Assembly (NCBI RefSeq): GCF_040412425.1
Contig: NC_089783.1
Coordinates: 44,067,625 to 44,131,624, forward strand
Origin: Macrobrachium rosenbergii
Lineage: Eukaryota; Arthropoda; Malacostraca; Decapoda; Palaemonidae
Length of the DNA: 64,000 bases
Reading direction: 5' to 3'
The position numbers were made by a program, and so were the translations under genes. The number at the start of each line of letters is the position of its first letter. Position 1 is the stretch's first letter. Below are positions 12,541-24,671 of the stretch, one piece after another. A model generated the notes under the pieces. The model was given only the letters and a program-made list of their open reading frames with translations, was not told the origin of the DNA and did no database searches.

Positions 12541-12567
12541 TGACGAAAAGATTCTTCTGACTCGGCG

Positions 12568-12690
12568 TTACGTCAAAAAAATCGTATTGAATACGTAATC
12601 GAGAACGATATTAAAACGAAAAATATGACGGCAACGGAATCCTGAACGTCGTATAAAAGAGGCCTTCGATAAAGCGCTTCTTCAGTCAGT
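12568..12690 (+). promoter_or_regulatory. candidate core promoter (TATA plus initiator)
   Basis: TATAAAAG lies at 12652-12659 and an arthropod-type initiator TCAGTC at 12682-12687. If the A at 12684 is +1, the TATA box starts at -32, which is essentially the canonical spacing. Two bZIP-type elements lie upstream, TTACGTCA at 12568-12575 and TACGTAA at 12592-12598. It is the only TATA match I found in the window with an initiator at the right distance. Downstream, the first ATG (12778) opens a frame of only 8 codons. If real, it would drive a leader exon, perhaps ending at AAG|GTACTT near 12820. No coding exon was recognised. Confidence 0.45.
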
Positions 12691-12881
12691 GTCCATTCCA
12701 TATATTTATTCATCATTGGAGGTCTTCACTAAGGCTGACTTACTCTTTTCTTTATAACCTCCTCTTTCCGTTTGCAATGCTGTTAAATTGCGAACAGGAA
12801 TAAGTACTAAAAAAAATAAGGTACTTATGAAAACGAGCAAGTACTTGAAGTGATTTACCTGGTGAACATGCTTGATTGATT

Positions 12882-12913
12882 ATTAAAAATTCGAATACGG
12901 CCGTATTTTTAAT
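12882..12913. repeat. short near-palindrome
   Basis: AATACGGCCGTATT (12894-12907) is a perfect palindrome. Outside it, ATTAAAAA on the left and TTTTTAAT on the right extend the symmetry across a 4-5 base insertion. Confidence 0.6.
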
Positions 12914-13690
12914 CATTCGTCACATAATTTTCCGATAATCTTAATTTCTTTCTGTGCTAGTCAGTTACGTATTTTGCATCGTCGTAATCGAAAAGAATGT
13001 ATCAAGGGCCTCATACAGTGCTGAATAAAAAAAAAAAAAACCCCAATGACGAATAACGTTATATTCAGGCCTATTCAGTTTTAATTAGTAGCTGTATCAG
13101 CTTATTCTCCCTGGTGAATCATTTAGGGTTGCGTACTCGCTTTCCACAGATTAATTAATTTTCTGTTTCCCCCCGTTGGCAGATTATCAGCATTGATGCA
13201 TCCACGTAATTCTGTTTTCTATTCAATCTTCCAAATCATACGTCATTATCGTAGCGTTTTCCGATCTATTTATCGTACTCGGCTCCATTGATTCCACCAT
13301 CTTTATTGCTTATTCGCTTATTCTGATTGGTACTCTGCCCCATTTTCTTTTTCCAGTGGGTAGCCTTTCCTATTTCGGTGCTGGGTGGCCGTCATTACCA
13401 TCTTTAATAACTGCGTAATCATAATTGCCGATTCTAGTCATTGAATTTTCTTTTTTATTGCCATTTCCGTTGATATGTTGGTTATTATTCCCCATTCAAA
13501 TGAGTATTGTCATCATTACCAGTTCCAGTTGTTGCGTCGAAATTAGTGTTTATAAATGGGCAGCAATTAGGAGGTCTTTCGTGTACACGTCATCCATTTT
13601 TATTTCATTAACCTTTTATTTTTTTTAAAGGCTTGTTTGTAGTTCAGGCTTTCAGTCAGAGCAGAAAGAGAGAAGCAGCAGTGACCCAGC
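12914..13690. other. unique DNA without microsatellites
   Basis: Pyrimidine-leaning sequence with loosely recurring ATTGCC/ATTACC..TTCCAGTTG phrases between 13380 and 13540 that may be a very old tandem repeat. No exon is recognised. Confidence 0.4.
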
Positions 13691-14080
13691 TGATAAAGGT
13701 ACAGCAAATGGTAACATTAATGGTGCACCACCTGATAAAGAAAAACAATCAATGACGACCTCTAATGGAGATATCTACAGTATATGTTTCTGTCTCTTAG
13801 ATGGCATGACAGCTCTCTTTCCTTACTTTGTGACGCTTCAGTTTTAGTAGCCATAAATGAACAAATCTTTCCTTGTTCAAAATTAAGCTTAATTTTGAAC
13901 AAGGAAAGATTTATTCATTTATGGTTACTAAAACTGGCGCGTCACAAAATAAGGAAAGAGAGCTGTCATGTCATTTAAGCGACAGTACCATATAGATATC
14001 CCCATTAGAGGTCGTCATTAATTGTCTTTTCTTTATCAGGTGGTGCACCATTAATGTTACTGTTTGCGGTATCTTTATCA
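13691..14080. mobile_element. 390-bp inverted repeat without a loop (foldback/MITE-like)
   Basis: The left arm is 13691-13887 and the right arm 13888-14080. They meet at AAGCTT (13885-13890) with no spacer and are roughly 90% identical by eye. Both termini are TGATAAAG/CTTTATCA, and the same TGATAAAG recurs inside each arm next to the GGTGCACCA motif (13721-13729 and 14042-14050). I saw no convincing target-site duplication. Possible origins are a palindromic MITE, two head-to-head insertions or an inverted duplication. There is no coding content beyond a mirrored short frame. Confidence 0.85.
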
Positions 14081-14911
14081 GTTACAACTTATTTAAATCA
14101 GATGATTTATGATGGGGCACCAGCATCATCGATTCTCTGTTTTGGATGAATTAATTATCATCGTTTCTGATCGTCTGTTTATCGGGTGCTATTTGCATTT
14201 TTTCCTCCTCACAGATGTTCCGTGATTTATGAAATCGATCTCGTAACCTAATCGAAAACTGATTCACCTTCCACAATTATGATATTAATTCCATAAATGT
14301 GTATAATACTGTTGTTTGTGGTGTACATATTCGCCTTCCATACCTGGCCTTCCTCCATACAGCCACGCTTGACTGTCAAAGAGATAATCAATTAGGTAAA
14401 TGGTGCCACGTTTAACGCTCGAAATCGGTAGTGATTGTATTGTCCAAATGATTTCATTTATAAATGAAGATTGAAAACAGCCAGGTTTTCTTTATCTAGC
14501 ATAGCCTTTTGTATGACATATCCACATGACTTAGATGTATGTGAATAAAATTAAAATATTTTCAATATGAATTCGTCGTCTGAGTTCGTGTTGCAAATGA
14601 TTGAATTGTAACACATTCACAGCTGTTATGTTTTTAGCAATGCAAGGATTCATATTGTTATGAAGTGGTGACGACCGTTGAGACGTTGAATTATAAAATT
14701 AATCTGTCAAGGTGTATAGCTTTAGATTTCAGTTACCTCTGTGTGCCACAAAACACGAAATACGTATTGCCTGTTGTTTTGCTGAAAGAATTAATCACCA
14801 AAACGCTGTTCCAATCAGTACCTCCTTAATTTTACGATTCTTTTTAATTACGAATCACTGATGTTGGTAAAACCGTGGGCCGTTATTGTAATCTCTACTA
14901 ATGCGGCTATG
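14081..14911. other. unique AT-rich DNA
   Basis: No gene, element or array is recognised. Confidence 0.5.
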
Positions 14912-14948
14912 CGCGCACACACACACACGCACACACACACACACACAC
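14912..14948. repeat. (CA)n microsatellite
   Basis: About 18 CA units with one CG interruption. Confidence 0.93.
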
Positions 14949-15450
14949 CTCCCCCCTTCCCCAAGTACCTCCCATTTGCATGGTATCAGAGTGGTTTGAT
15001 GAATGTCCCGCGATATGTAATGCTACGTCCTCCCGTTGCGTGCGCGAGTGAGCGCTCTTGTGTGCGTAAATGCGCCCTCCGGAGTGACGATTGTTTTCAT
15101 TCTAATCTCCGATTGTGTTCGCGAAATCGCTCCATTGTGCGCGGGAGAGCTCGGAACCCCCTCCCCATTGTGAACTAGGCGATTTCATTACGAAATTTGG
15201 CGATGAATTATGGCAGCGTCCATCATATAATCAGATTGGCAGGCATGCATGCTTTATATGTTAATTGTATTACCTGAATCATTAATTAACAGCAGCGGGC
15301 GGATAATGATGCATTATTTATGGTTTAAAGGGATTGAGTACAGCAGTAGTTCTCTCTCTCTCCTGATGATCGTCATCTTGCGATCAGTAGTGCCTTTATT
15401 ATTTGCTCGTGTGCGATGGGGGACGATCAGCGCGATTGAATTTATGGCGG

Positions 15451-15452
<2 letters not shown>
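14949..15452. other. CpG-richer unique DNA
   Basis: 15000-15180 is clearly richer in CpG than its surroundings (CGCGATAT, GTGCGCGAG, GTTCGCGAAATCG). No exon or promoter could be defined. Confidence 0.4.
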
Positions 15453-15521
<69 letters not shown>

Positions 15522-15614
15522 GTGTGAGCTGAGAGAGAAAAAGAGGAAAGGAATTCTTGTTGGGAAAGGTATTGCAGAAACGCAATAATTTTCCTGAACG
15601 AACAAAGTGAACAA

Positions 15615-15684
<70 letters not shown>
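15453..15684. repeat. two (CT)n arrays
   Basis: CT arrays at 15453-15519 and 15618-15684, each about 33 units, are separated by 98 bp of unique sequence. Confidence 0.97.
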
Positions 15685-15687
<3 letters not shown>

Positions 15688-15944
15688 ACTATATGGGAAT
15701 GGAGAGCGGTTACAATGGAGAGCAGTGTCCCTTTTTCCATCATTTTCCTCATAAATCAGGCTCTTGAACGAACAGCCCCACTTCCGGCCATGTCAATTTA
15801 TAAAGATAAACTTAGCTTGTCAAAAAAGTTTATTCCTTTTTGCTGTTGTCATTCATTTGACTGTAAACCGGTGGAAACATGCCTGCCGCGGCATGAGCTC
15901 TATTCGGGGAATGACAGTGTTTATGTGCATGTATAAACATACAC

Positions 15945-15950
15945 ATATAC

Positions 15951-16030
<80 letters not shown>

Positions 16031-16082
16031 TATATATGTATATATATGATATACATATATTTATAATAGATATATGTATATA

Positions 16083-16135
<53 letters not shown>

Positions 16136-16150
16136 GTGTGTGGGTGTGTG
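15945..16150. repeat. (CATA)n, (TA)n and GT-rich composite array
   Basis: Short CATA repeats lead into TA arrays at 15964-16027 and 16091-16133 with imperfect TA/TG sequence between them, then a TGTGTGGG-type tail. Confidence 0.95.
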
Positions 16151-16321
16151 TGGGTGTATGTCGGTGCGACAAGCAAGATGGCTAATAAATAACATCATTC
16201 TCGTAATCACCTTCAGATTTTTTTTTTTTTTTTTTTAGCGATTTCGTGTAATGTTACGTTTATAGCACTGTTTCCTCTTATCCTTTCGCGCCACTTAATA
16301 CGTATTGTCTTTGTGGGCGGA

Positions 16322-16366
16322 TGAGGAGGAGGAGGAGGAGGAGGAGGAGGAGGAGGAGGAGGAGGA
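16322..16366. repeat. (GGA)n trinucleotide repeat
   Basis: About 14 GGA units. They read as poly-Glu in one frame, but the surrounding frame has no other protein-like sequence. Confidence 0.93.
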
Positions 16367-16380
16367 CGAGGAGGGGAAAA

Positions 16381-17512
16381 AAAGCAAGAGAAGTTGCAGT
16401 TACCTTGTTGTTCTGAATTGGGATCTTGTGACGCCATTCGGTGACGTCAGGGATTGGCAAATGCTTCTTTCAGTGTCCCTCTCCTCCGGTAATTCATGTG
16501 CACGTTTTTCTGGTGTCTGGAACAGCCATGTTTAAATTTAGATGGGCATAACTACCTGACCTTTACCCATCCCCTCTCAGGCGTTGCGTGGGCAGTGACT
16601 TTATTGGGGAAACCGTCAGTAATGAAATACTTTTGATGAGAGCCCGTTGGTTCTTCGCTTGTCCGAAAATGACAGTGCGAACGAAATGGCTGGTTTATTA
16701 AATTGTTTAAATAAAAATCACTCGAATTTTCAGGACAACTATTTGGTTCTGTTATTACAGTTTCTAATTGTTAACAAAAGGCATTATTTTGTTTACATTG
16801 CATCATTTGGCATAAGCTGGGTACGATGGAAAGAAAGCTTTGGCAGAGTAGAAAGCCGTAGTTGTATTTTGCCTTCATTTTCTATCGCTCATTTGATCTT
16901 TTCATTGAACTTTGTTCATTATTCAAAATGCAGTTTTATCAGTTTTTCCGCCTCGGTCTTTTTCTGTCAATTTTTTCCTCTTTCGGTTCATTTATTTCAT
17001 GAAGTTAGAGTCTGAATTGTAGTCCTTAATCATTTTATCCAGTTAACTCATCTTTCTTACTTTATTATTCTTTCACTTTATTTTTTTTTTATTTCCGTGC
17101 ACTCTGAATTAGAAATGGGTACTTTTTTTTGTCCAAATCCATCAGCTTGCAATTTACACAAGTCTAAAATGATGATTCTATTATATTGATTTCCGATCGT
17201 TTATTCAGTGAGCGGTAATACTGACGGAACAAAGGCCTCGTGGGTCATAAAAACAGCAAGCGGGTCTGCCACAAATTTTTTTACAAATGCTGTACCTCAC
17301 TTTTTCGTGGGTGTTGTACCCTGTCACTCAACGGGGAACTGGCTCCGTTCTGTCTCGCCGAAACCAAGCAGAAGGAATTCCTGGCATATTCAGTGGACGC
17401 TTCTTGACGGAAATGAAGTGTACTGTAAATATAACTGAAAAATAACTTTCTGTTTTTGTTTACTTTGCAGATAATATTTCTCTGGATAATTAGTTTATTA
17501 ACACAATGTATA

Positions 17513-17520
<8 letters not shown>
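16381..17520. other. unique DNA
   Basis: Holds a perfect CRE TGACGTCA at 16442-16449. A 122-codon frame at 16647-17015 is free of simple repeat but matches no domain I recognise and looks hydrophobic and AT-driven. I do not call it a gene. Confidence 0.4.
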
Positions 17521-17581
<61 letters not shown>

Positions 17582-17645
17582 AATATTTATATATGTGTAT
17601 AATATATGTGTCTGTGTGTGTATGTATGTATGTATGTATGTATGT
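17521..17645. repeat. (TA)n and (TATG)n array
   Basis: About 28 TA units (17521-17577), then TA/TG-mixed sequence, ending in five to six TATG units near 17620-17645. Confidence 0.95.
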
Positions 17646-19278
17646 TTACAATCAATTGAGAGTTATATACTGAGTCACTAAGTTATAAGTTACATCTGTA
17701 TTCTATTAAGATTAACAGGCATTTTACAACTAGAAACCAGCTTAAGATTCCCCATGGTTTTTCCATTAGTAAATGACACATTTGTTGTGACATGTCACGC
17801 GATTGTTAATTTGATGTAATTAAGGTGGAATGAAGCTTGGAACTTCTTAACGCCTTTTAAAATTATATTTTCCACAAAAAAAGACACCTCTGTCTCATCT
17901 TGTTTATAACTCCTTTGTCACGCCTTCATCAATTCCAGTCTTTTCCCTTTAAAGTTCGCCTCAGCAATACCCCTTTACTTACGTCAGGGATTCGCTAACT
18001 GTACTTGTGTGGTGATTAAAAATAGTTCCGCAGCTTATCTGGAAATGACTTGCGTTTGACGCAAGACAGTGAGTGAGTGAGTGAGTGACTGGTATTGAGA
18101 GAAATTTCATTGCATTAAAGTCACACTTTTAAAGAACTTTCATGCGAAGCACTAATGATTCTTGGTAACGAAATGAGGAGAGTGATAAATATACTTCAAA
18201 TAGTTTTACATTCTGGTTTTAAAATCGCTTAAAAAAAAAAAGGGCCACGAAGCCCTAAATTTGATGAAAAAAATGCAGAGTACTACGCTGGTACATTACT
18301 TAGATGAGGGCCCTTACCCGCATGTCAGTCTCCTGACTGTTGGGATTTAGTTGCAAGAAAGATATAGAACATAATAAAGCTTTTGATATTTAGGTTTTGA
18401 AATGAGGTCCACTTGAATTGAAGGTCAGTTGATTTCCTAACCCGTCCGCAGCCTGAAATGCTCCTATTTGACGTGAACCGGAATGCTTGTGTGGTTTTAA
18501 ATGCAGGAGTGTAATACTTGCCGGGACTTTTCCCGAAAGTAAATAAAGTCATTACTCATTACCCTGGAAACAGTCATTTTACTCTGCAGCTCTTTGTGCA
18601 AGAGCGCCTAGGGCGTGTGGGAGTCGGCAAATCCTTCTGTTTTCAGAGCATTCGCTGTTGCAAAACGAGTCAGTTGTGATCGCTTTATAATGACATAACG
18701 GTCTTCAAGACGCGAGATGGTGCTATTAGGTCACTGGGACAAGATGGTGTACCCATCTTTGCCCAATGATTTAAAGGGAAATAGGGGTGTTGCTTTTGCG
18801 GTAAGCATGTTTCATTTGTAGCTCCTGTTTTTGGGTCCCTGTGTTTGTTTATTTTGTCGTCATTACTCAGTCGATGCGTCCAAGGGCAAATTATCGTGCT
18901 TTTTATTTATTTTATTAATTTGTTTCGCTTCTCTGTCAACTGCTGTGTTAGCAGCCCTCCACAAAACTCACCGACACGACGTCCCTAGTTGCGTGAGCTT
19001 GTTTGCGTGTTTATTACGCTCAGAATAGTATGAAAGTAAAGTACATTACATGATATTGTAATTAAATTGCGTTATAACTTTTATAAATGTAAAGTTTACG
19101 TCCATATATGTCATGATACCGACAAGTATTGCTGACGCAGGGTCACTTCTTTTCGTTCATTTTTCATATGCTATGTGAGCATATTTTTTTCTTATCGAGT
19201 TTCCGTGTCACTTTCATGCGAGCACATTCGCCCTCCGCATTCCTCCCAGTATTGATCCTTGGCAAATCAATTATTTAA
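17646..19278. other. unique DNA
   Basis: Microsatellite-poor apart from a short GTGA repeat at 18070-18087. No exon, element or RNA gene is recognised. Confidence 0.5.
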
Positions 19279-19716
19279 AATTGTTTACACACGTTCTCTC
19301 GGCGCGCGGTAAAAGACCCCATCCTCCATCCTCTTGGCCGCCCGGTTCTTTCCCTTGAACTTCCTTCCAATCCCACCCCGGCTCATCCCTTCACCCACCC
19401 ACTCCTATCGGATGCATCAGGTGGCTGCTGTCCAAAGGCGTTTGATGAGGGTGAGTATGTGTTTGGGAAGGGCGTGGAGATGCGTGAGGTGAGGTACTAC
19501 CACGGGGACTCGGGGAGGGGAAGGCAGGAACCCCGAGTGCCAGAGGTTTTGCCTTTTAACTTTTCTGCACAGCGAGACATTGACGTGTGCACAAGATTAA
19601 AAGGCCATCCTTTACGACGATGGCAGGATGATTATTCAAGCGGAAAAGGTCCTTTGTTGCCCTGGGCGAGGTGGCTCTTTAAATCAACGGGAGATGGAGA
19701 GAGCATTCCATGAACT
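19279..19716 (+). other. longest non-repetitive open frame, uncertain
   Basis: One frame is open from the codon after TAA at 19276 to TGA at 19711-19713, about 145 codons, without microsatellite content. Its first half lies in a CpG- and C-rich stretch (19285-19420). The first in-frame ATG is at 19459. A donor-like GTGAGT is at 19450. The translation (for example HPLLSDASGGCCPKAFDEG) resembles no family I know. A chance open frame in a GC-richer patch is the simplest explanation. Confidence 0.15.
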
Positions 19717-20368
19717 ACAAGAGGAGGTTTATGGGCTACGCGTTTGTTTATTTCATTATCGTCTTTGTTTAACAGACCTGTGATAGGGGCCTAAATGGGG
19801 ACGTTACGCCCAGGATCGAAAGTGACGCTGCTACTCATAGGTCGGCTACCCATGATTTTGATTAAGCAAAACATATGTTTAATTTATCTGTGCGCAACAG
19901 TATATGCTGCCGTTTCGTAGAAATCAGTTTGTATTAGATTAGATGATCAATACATTACAAGTAGCTTTTTCCCGCGATGAATCACTTTGTATTGAAAATT
20001 GCCTGTTCGTGAAAAATGCAAAGCATTGAAATCATTGCACAGAGAGTCATGAAGGAAACAGTTCAAGATAATTACCTATATGTGGACGAAAGGATAGAGA
20101 ATAAGGGCAATTAAGCATACCTTCACGAAGGAAGCATTCCTGTAAAATTCAGAAATACATGGCCATTGTTTAGAAAGACGATGTTCAAGATCGACTATTG
20201 AACTGTTAAGCTGAGCAGAATTTGAAATTCTCTTTTGAGCAATTAGCAAAGCATAATTTAGAATCAGCCAAGTCATTTAATAAAACCTAAGTTCAAAATC
20301 ATCTACTCAGTCTTTAACAAAGGAAGAAATGACAAAGAAAGGAAGAAAAAGTAGACGCAACAAATGCC

Positions 20369-20370
<2 letters not shown>
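19717..20370. other. unique DNA
   Basis: No gene, element or array is recognised. Confidence 0.5.

Positions 20371-20426
<56 letters not shown>
20371..20426. repeat. (GA)n microsatellite
   Basis: About 28 uninterrupted GA units. Confidence 0.97.
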
Positions 20427-20429
<3 letters not shown>

Positions 20430-21614
20430 ATCTTGGCTGGAGGTGTACGGCAAGAGGAAAGTACGAGACGGGACTACGTGCCGAAATAGAGCCAGGAGGT
20501 GAGAGGATCGAACAAGTAAGGAAAGATAGACAAGGTGGACAAACTTGAACCCCCGCGGAATTCGTCTCCTTCCACTGGTTCAAGTCTATAGTGTTCTTAA
20601 AACGTGGGGTTTTGGGGGGACCTTAATATTAATATGGGAATATCGGGCGTGAGAAAAGCTGGGTAATATATGACCTGCGAAATTGGTAGGTGATGGTAAT
20701 GATAACAAAAAGATATTAGATTTCGTGGGTAATTGATGTGTTTTAAAATAATTAATCAAACCGTGAGTAGTCGTACTTGAAGTATGGAACAGAAGACCAT
20801 AGTCCTTTCCTCTATGTTAGAAACTCCTCCTTCCCTCACCTTTGTGTTTCTTCCCAACTGCCACTAACAGCCGTTTCTTTTCTTAAAGGGGAATAAACTA
20901 AAGAGACCCCAGTGAAAACATTCCCCAGGACTGGCACACTTGGAAGGCATTCCGGTGTGTTTTGAGACACATCGGGCGTCCGACAGAGAAAGTAAGATCA
21001 TTCGCTGCCAAGGTTTTCTTTCATGTCAGTGGGGAGAGAGAGAGAGAGAGACAGAGAGACACTCTCCTCATCGTGCATATGTCTCAACATTCTTATCCAC
21101 ACTAAATCCACGTGTTCGCGTGTCCTAATTATGCCTTCATGAAAGTGCAACGTCTCCTAGTCCTTGCCATCTTGCAGGGGCAGGCAGCGTCCTGTTGAGA
21201 AAGAGGTTATGAGTGACGCAATCGTTCTCAAGGTCTGTGTTACTGGCACAAGGTCTCACTCCTCCCCCTCCCCTTTCCTCCACTACCTAAAAATGGGAGG
21301 AGTGGGAGATTGGGGACGGAGCAGCTGTCCTCGGACACTGGTGCCAGGGTCGCCCGACGCGGTGCCAGTGGCATGAGATTTTAGGCGTTAGTACTGCAAG
21401 AGAGGAGAGGCAGTGCAGAGCGAAGGAGGTGGGTAGGGAGGGGGGAGAAGAGAGAGAGAGAGAAGAGGCACATGAACAGCTGAGCAGAGAGCTTTGTTAG
21501 GGGCCGTGACATGACTGCCGCTCATGAAGTCGATGATGGTATGTGAAGGCGAGATTTGACGGAATGCCTTCTTCACTTCGAACTCGATTCAGGTTAAGGC
21601 ACCGGGCTGCAGGG

Positions 21615-21658
<44 letters not shown>

Positions 21659-22090
21659 TGGTGTCATCACGAGTATATATACCCTCACAGGTCTTGACTT
21701 ACAAGATTGCTTGGACATTACTACAGCGAGAAGGAAGTTAATTCAGTGTTAAAGAAACGTTGGCATGTTGGGCGTTGGGTATAAGCATGGTAAAAAACCT
21801 TCCGTTAGCCTAGATACTTAAACTGGGTTGGGGTGCCAGTTTAGTATATTGACTTTTGGCATCTTCATGATGAAAACCAATTGCTGTAATCAACGTAGGA
21901 TCTCGGTGCTTTGTCCATAAATAGCGGGATAATGATAACAAGGATTACAAAATTGGGCCTTTGTATATCTGCTTGAAACAGACGAATTGCTACGACTATT
22001 CTTAGTCCATACAGTACGCTCGTGTGTGTGGATACTTTAATGCGTACGCACAAGCACATTCGTACACACACACACTATTTGTTTATAGGT
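20427..22090. other. unique DNA with short GA tracts
   Basis: Small GA tracts lie at 21031-21050, 21449-21463 and 21623-21653. Two ~70-codon frames, at 21164 and 21543, hold no recognisable domain. Confidence 0.45.
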
Positions 22091-22102
22091 ATATACTGTA
22101 TA

Positions 22103-22109
22103 TGTGTAT

Positions 22110-22181
<72 letters not shown>

Positions 22182-22182
22182 G
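22103..22182. repeat. (CA)-(TA)-(CA) composite microsatellite
   Basis: About 25 TA units at 22123-22171, flanked on both sides by short CA runs. Confidence 0.95.
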
Positions 22183-22915
22183 ATTTTCAAATGGATTCCC
22201 TAAAATGTCCCAAACCTTACTGGTAACGTCTAAGATTTTTTTTATTGTCCATCTGAAACAGTTCGACATTTGTTGATTCTTCCTTATTATACCTAGGGAT
22301 TTTCTTTCCTGAAAGTGTCCGAAGGTATAGTGAGGTACTGCTCCTGTGACAGAGGAATGTCGATGTTCGATCTTGTCATTGAAGACCTCTCGGAAGCCAT
22401 TTTACCAGGAGGTTTAAGAAGCGCAGTGCTTGTAATGTTTCCTCTGGTGTTGTACTTATTGTACTTAGGCTAGTCCCTCTTTGTAAAGACATACGCCCAG
22501 CGGAATGAAAAACGTATTTTTTTTTTAATAGTTTGTTGACATTAGGAATCGCCTCCTAGTCAGATGCCATCGTATTAAATAAAACTCGAAATTGACTCCT
22601 GACTGTAACCAAGTGGAATTCAAGATAATTTCCTATTTGTTTAGAAAGCTCAAGTTAGAAGCCAAATGATGGTGTTTTTAACATAGCAAAAATAATACTT
22701 GGTTAGTAATTATTTAACAAAGCAGACTTTAAAATAATTTGATATCTTGGCAATTATACCAGTATGATTTGTGGTTGCTGTGACACGTAACGTAACCTTA
22801 ATGTTACCTTACCTGACCTAATTTTGGGTACGGGGCAAGACTACTGATAAATTTTAAGTATACTGGACTTAAGCGTGTTCACCAGTAACTGTGTAGAATT
22901 ACGAGTGTATTTGAT
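22183..22915. other. unique DNA
   Basis: No gene or element is recognised. Confidence 0.5.
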
Positions 22916-22984
22916 TATGTATATATATATATGTGTGTGTGTCTTTGTGTCTGTGTATACATACATACATACATACATACATAC
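22916..22984. repeat. TA, TG and (CATA)n array
   Basis: Short TA and TG runs ending in about seven CATA units. Confidence 0.92.
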
Positions 22985-22985
22985 T

Positions 22986-23245
22986 TCACCGTAAGAGTAG
23001 ATGGCCTACGCTGGTGTTGAACTTCCGGTTCTCATTCTCACCAAGTCTTGTTAAAAAAGATAGGGTTCCTAGCCCCTGGCTACGACTGACCACAGTCGGC
23101 TAACCACTGGGCATTTAATCCACTGCTTAGGGTCTGAGAGGTGCAAACGATATTTTTGGAGTTAGGCCAAGAGAGAGTTCACCACGTGGGATCAAACTCT
23201 GGTCTCTCGTTGGTGAGAGATATATCTTTCCTAATACCAGCGATG
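22986..23245 (-). repeat. SINE-like tRNA-related repeat
   Basis: On the minus strand, CAGTGGTTAGCCGACTG (about 23115-23090) has the look of a tRNA A-box region, and GGGGCTAGGAACCC (about 23075) looks like a decayed B box. A second B-like motif GAGTTTGATCCCAC lies at about 23195-23180, next to CCAACGAGAGACCAG. The combination resembles compound tRNA-derived SINEs of decapods. This is recalled, not searched. It abuts the tandem duplication at 23248. Confidence 0.45.
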
Positions 23246-23247
23246 GG

Positions 23248-23600
23248 TATATCCAAAATGTGTTTGGAAATTGAGAGTGTAAAAGGTCAGTATGGTAATT
23301 ATAAATACACACTTACACACATATACACACACACATATATATGTCTGTGTATGTGTGTGTATGTATGTACACAAAGAACTTGTAAGGAAGTCTCCTGACA
23401 ATACTAGAGTATGTGTATATCAAATCCTAAAATGTGTCGGGAAATTGAGAGAGTAAAAGGTCATATGGTAATTATAAATACACACTTATACACACACACA
23501 CATATATATATATATATATGTGTGTGTGTATGTATGTATGTACATAAAGAAATTGTAATGAAGTCTCCTGACAATATTAAAGTATGTGTATATCAATCCC
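23248..23600 (+). repeat. tandem duplication, 168- and 173-bp units
   Basis: Unit 1 is 23248-23415, unit 2 is 23416-23588, and a partial third starts at 23589. Each unit runs TATATC, AAAATGTG, GGAAATTGAGAG, AAAAGGTCA, a CA/TA/TG microsatellite, then AAGTCTCCTGACAATA. The units differ mainly in the internal TA tract and scattered substitutions. Confidence 0.92.
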
Positions 23601-24084
23601 ATTTAAGTCATGTGACCTGATTATTGGAGTATAGTTCCATTTTAGAACTAGTGTTGTCCTGACTATGTCAGCACAAGATAACAAACAGAACAGCATAGCA
23701 CCATTTTAATATTTTTGTTCACAGTTTTAACCTTGAGAATAGAAATTAGGTAAATGTCATCTTGAATAGAAGATACCCCCGTGCACTGGAATTGCCTACC
23801 ATAACGGTATGTCTGGTCATTGTTTGGTTAAAAAGAAATTTAAAATAGATATAAATTCAAATTGGATTGGAAAGGTTGAATTTTGCTTGTTACTGGAATT
23901 ACGACAGTTGTGTTTGATATGAAGAAAGTAGAAGAGCTTTTAAGGAGAAAATTAGTGAAGCACAGACCAGCGTTCAAGAGGCAGTTGCCGAGGAGTATGT
24001 GAAATTCCTAGATGGAGTTAAAAGGTTAGCACATCTTGTAAACTTAGGAATGTAAAAAGATGGAATAAAATCAATAGGAGGTGG

Positions 24085-24190
24085 AACAGGAAATGCGAGG
24101 TGAAAAAAAGGAGGGAACATCTAACAGCGTCTGTGGAAATCGGTAAGAGAATGTATGATGGGACTGTTGTCCCAACTCTTCTTTATGAAG
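24085..24190 (+). pseudogene. short LINE reverse transcriptase fragment
   Basis: KRMYDGTVVPTLLYEEHN (about 24148) matches the conserved MYEGxVVPTxLYGAE segment near the end of LINE-type reverse transcriptases, as in the 7253 copy. The frame stays open to 24327, but the following residues do not resemble the family. Upstream sequence is frame-broken. Confidence 0.6.
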
Positions 24191-24586
24191 AACATAATTC
24201 GTTGTTTAGTCCCAGGGAGATTTTACGTCTTTCAGCTAAAGAAATCCGGCTAGCAAGGAAACCGAACCCGGATATTTTCGTTGGTAAGGCAGAACGACCT
24301 GTTTATTTAACAGCCTTCATCGATTGAGTCACATGATTACAAAACTAAATTTAGAATAAGTTACCGGTGCACAGTTATGAAGAACTTACTGATAACTGCA
24401 GAGGATTTTAGAATGTAACATTCCCAAAAAAGCCAATGAAAATTCAGATAATTTAAAATAAAAAAAATTACCTGACAAATAATTAAACGGCCCGCGAACA
24501 TTTGCGGTATAATTAATACCTTTACCTAACACAGATGTTGTCTATGTATTTACTCAAATCGAGCAAATACGTAAGTGCTATATTTG

Positions 24587-24587
<1 letters not shown>
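24191..24587. other. unique DNA
   Basis: No feature is recognised beyond the end of the LINE-fragment frame. Confidence 0.5.

Positions 24588-24668
<81 letters not shown>
24588..24668. repeat. (CT)n microsatellite
   Basis: About 40 uninterrupted CT units, the longest CT array in the window. Confidence 0.97.

Positions 24669-24671
<3 letters not shown>

Noticed and set aside
13425..13628. Possible old tandem repeat with ATTGCC/ATTACC phrases
   Set aside because: Spacing between the phrases is irregular and I could not fix a period by eye.
16305..16535. Poly-Glu frame that could suggest an acidic protein
   Set aside because: The Glu run is the GGA repeat; flanking residues have no family resemblance and the frame is short.
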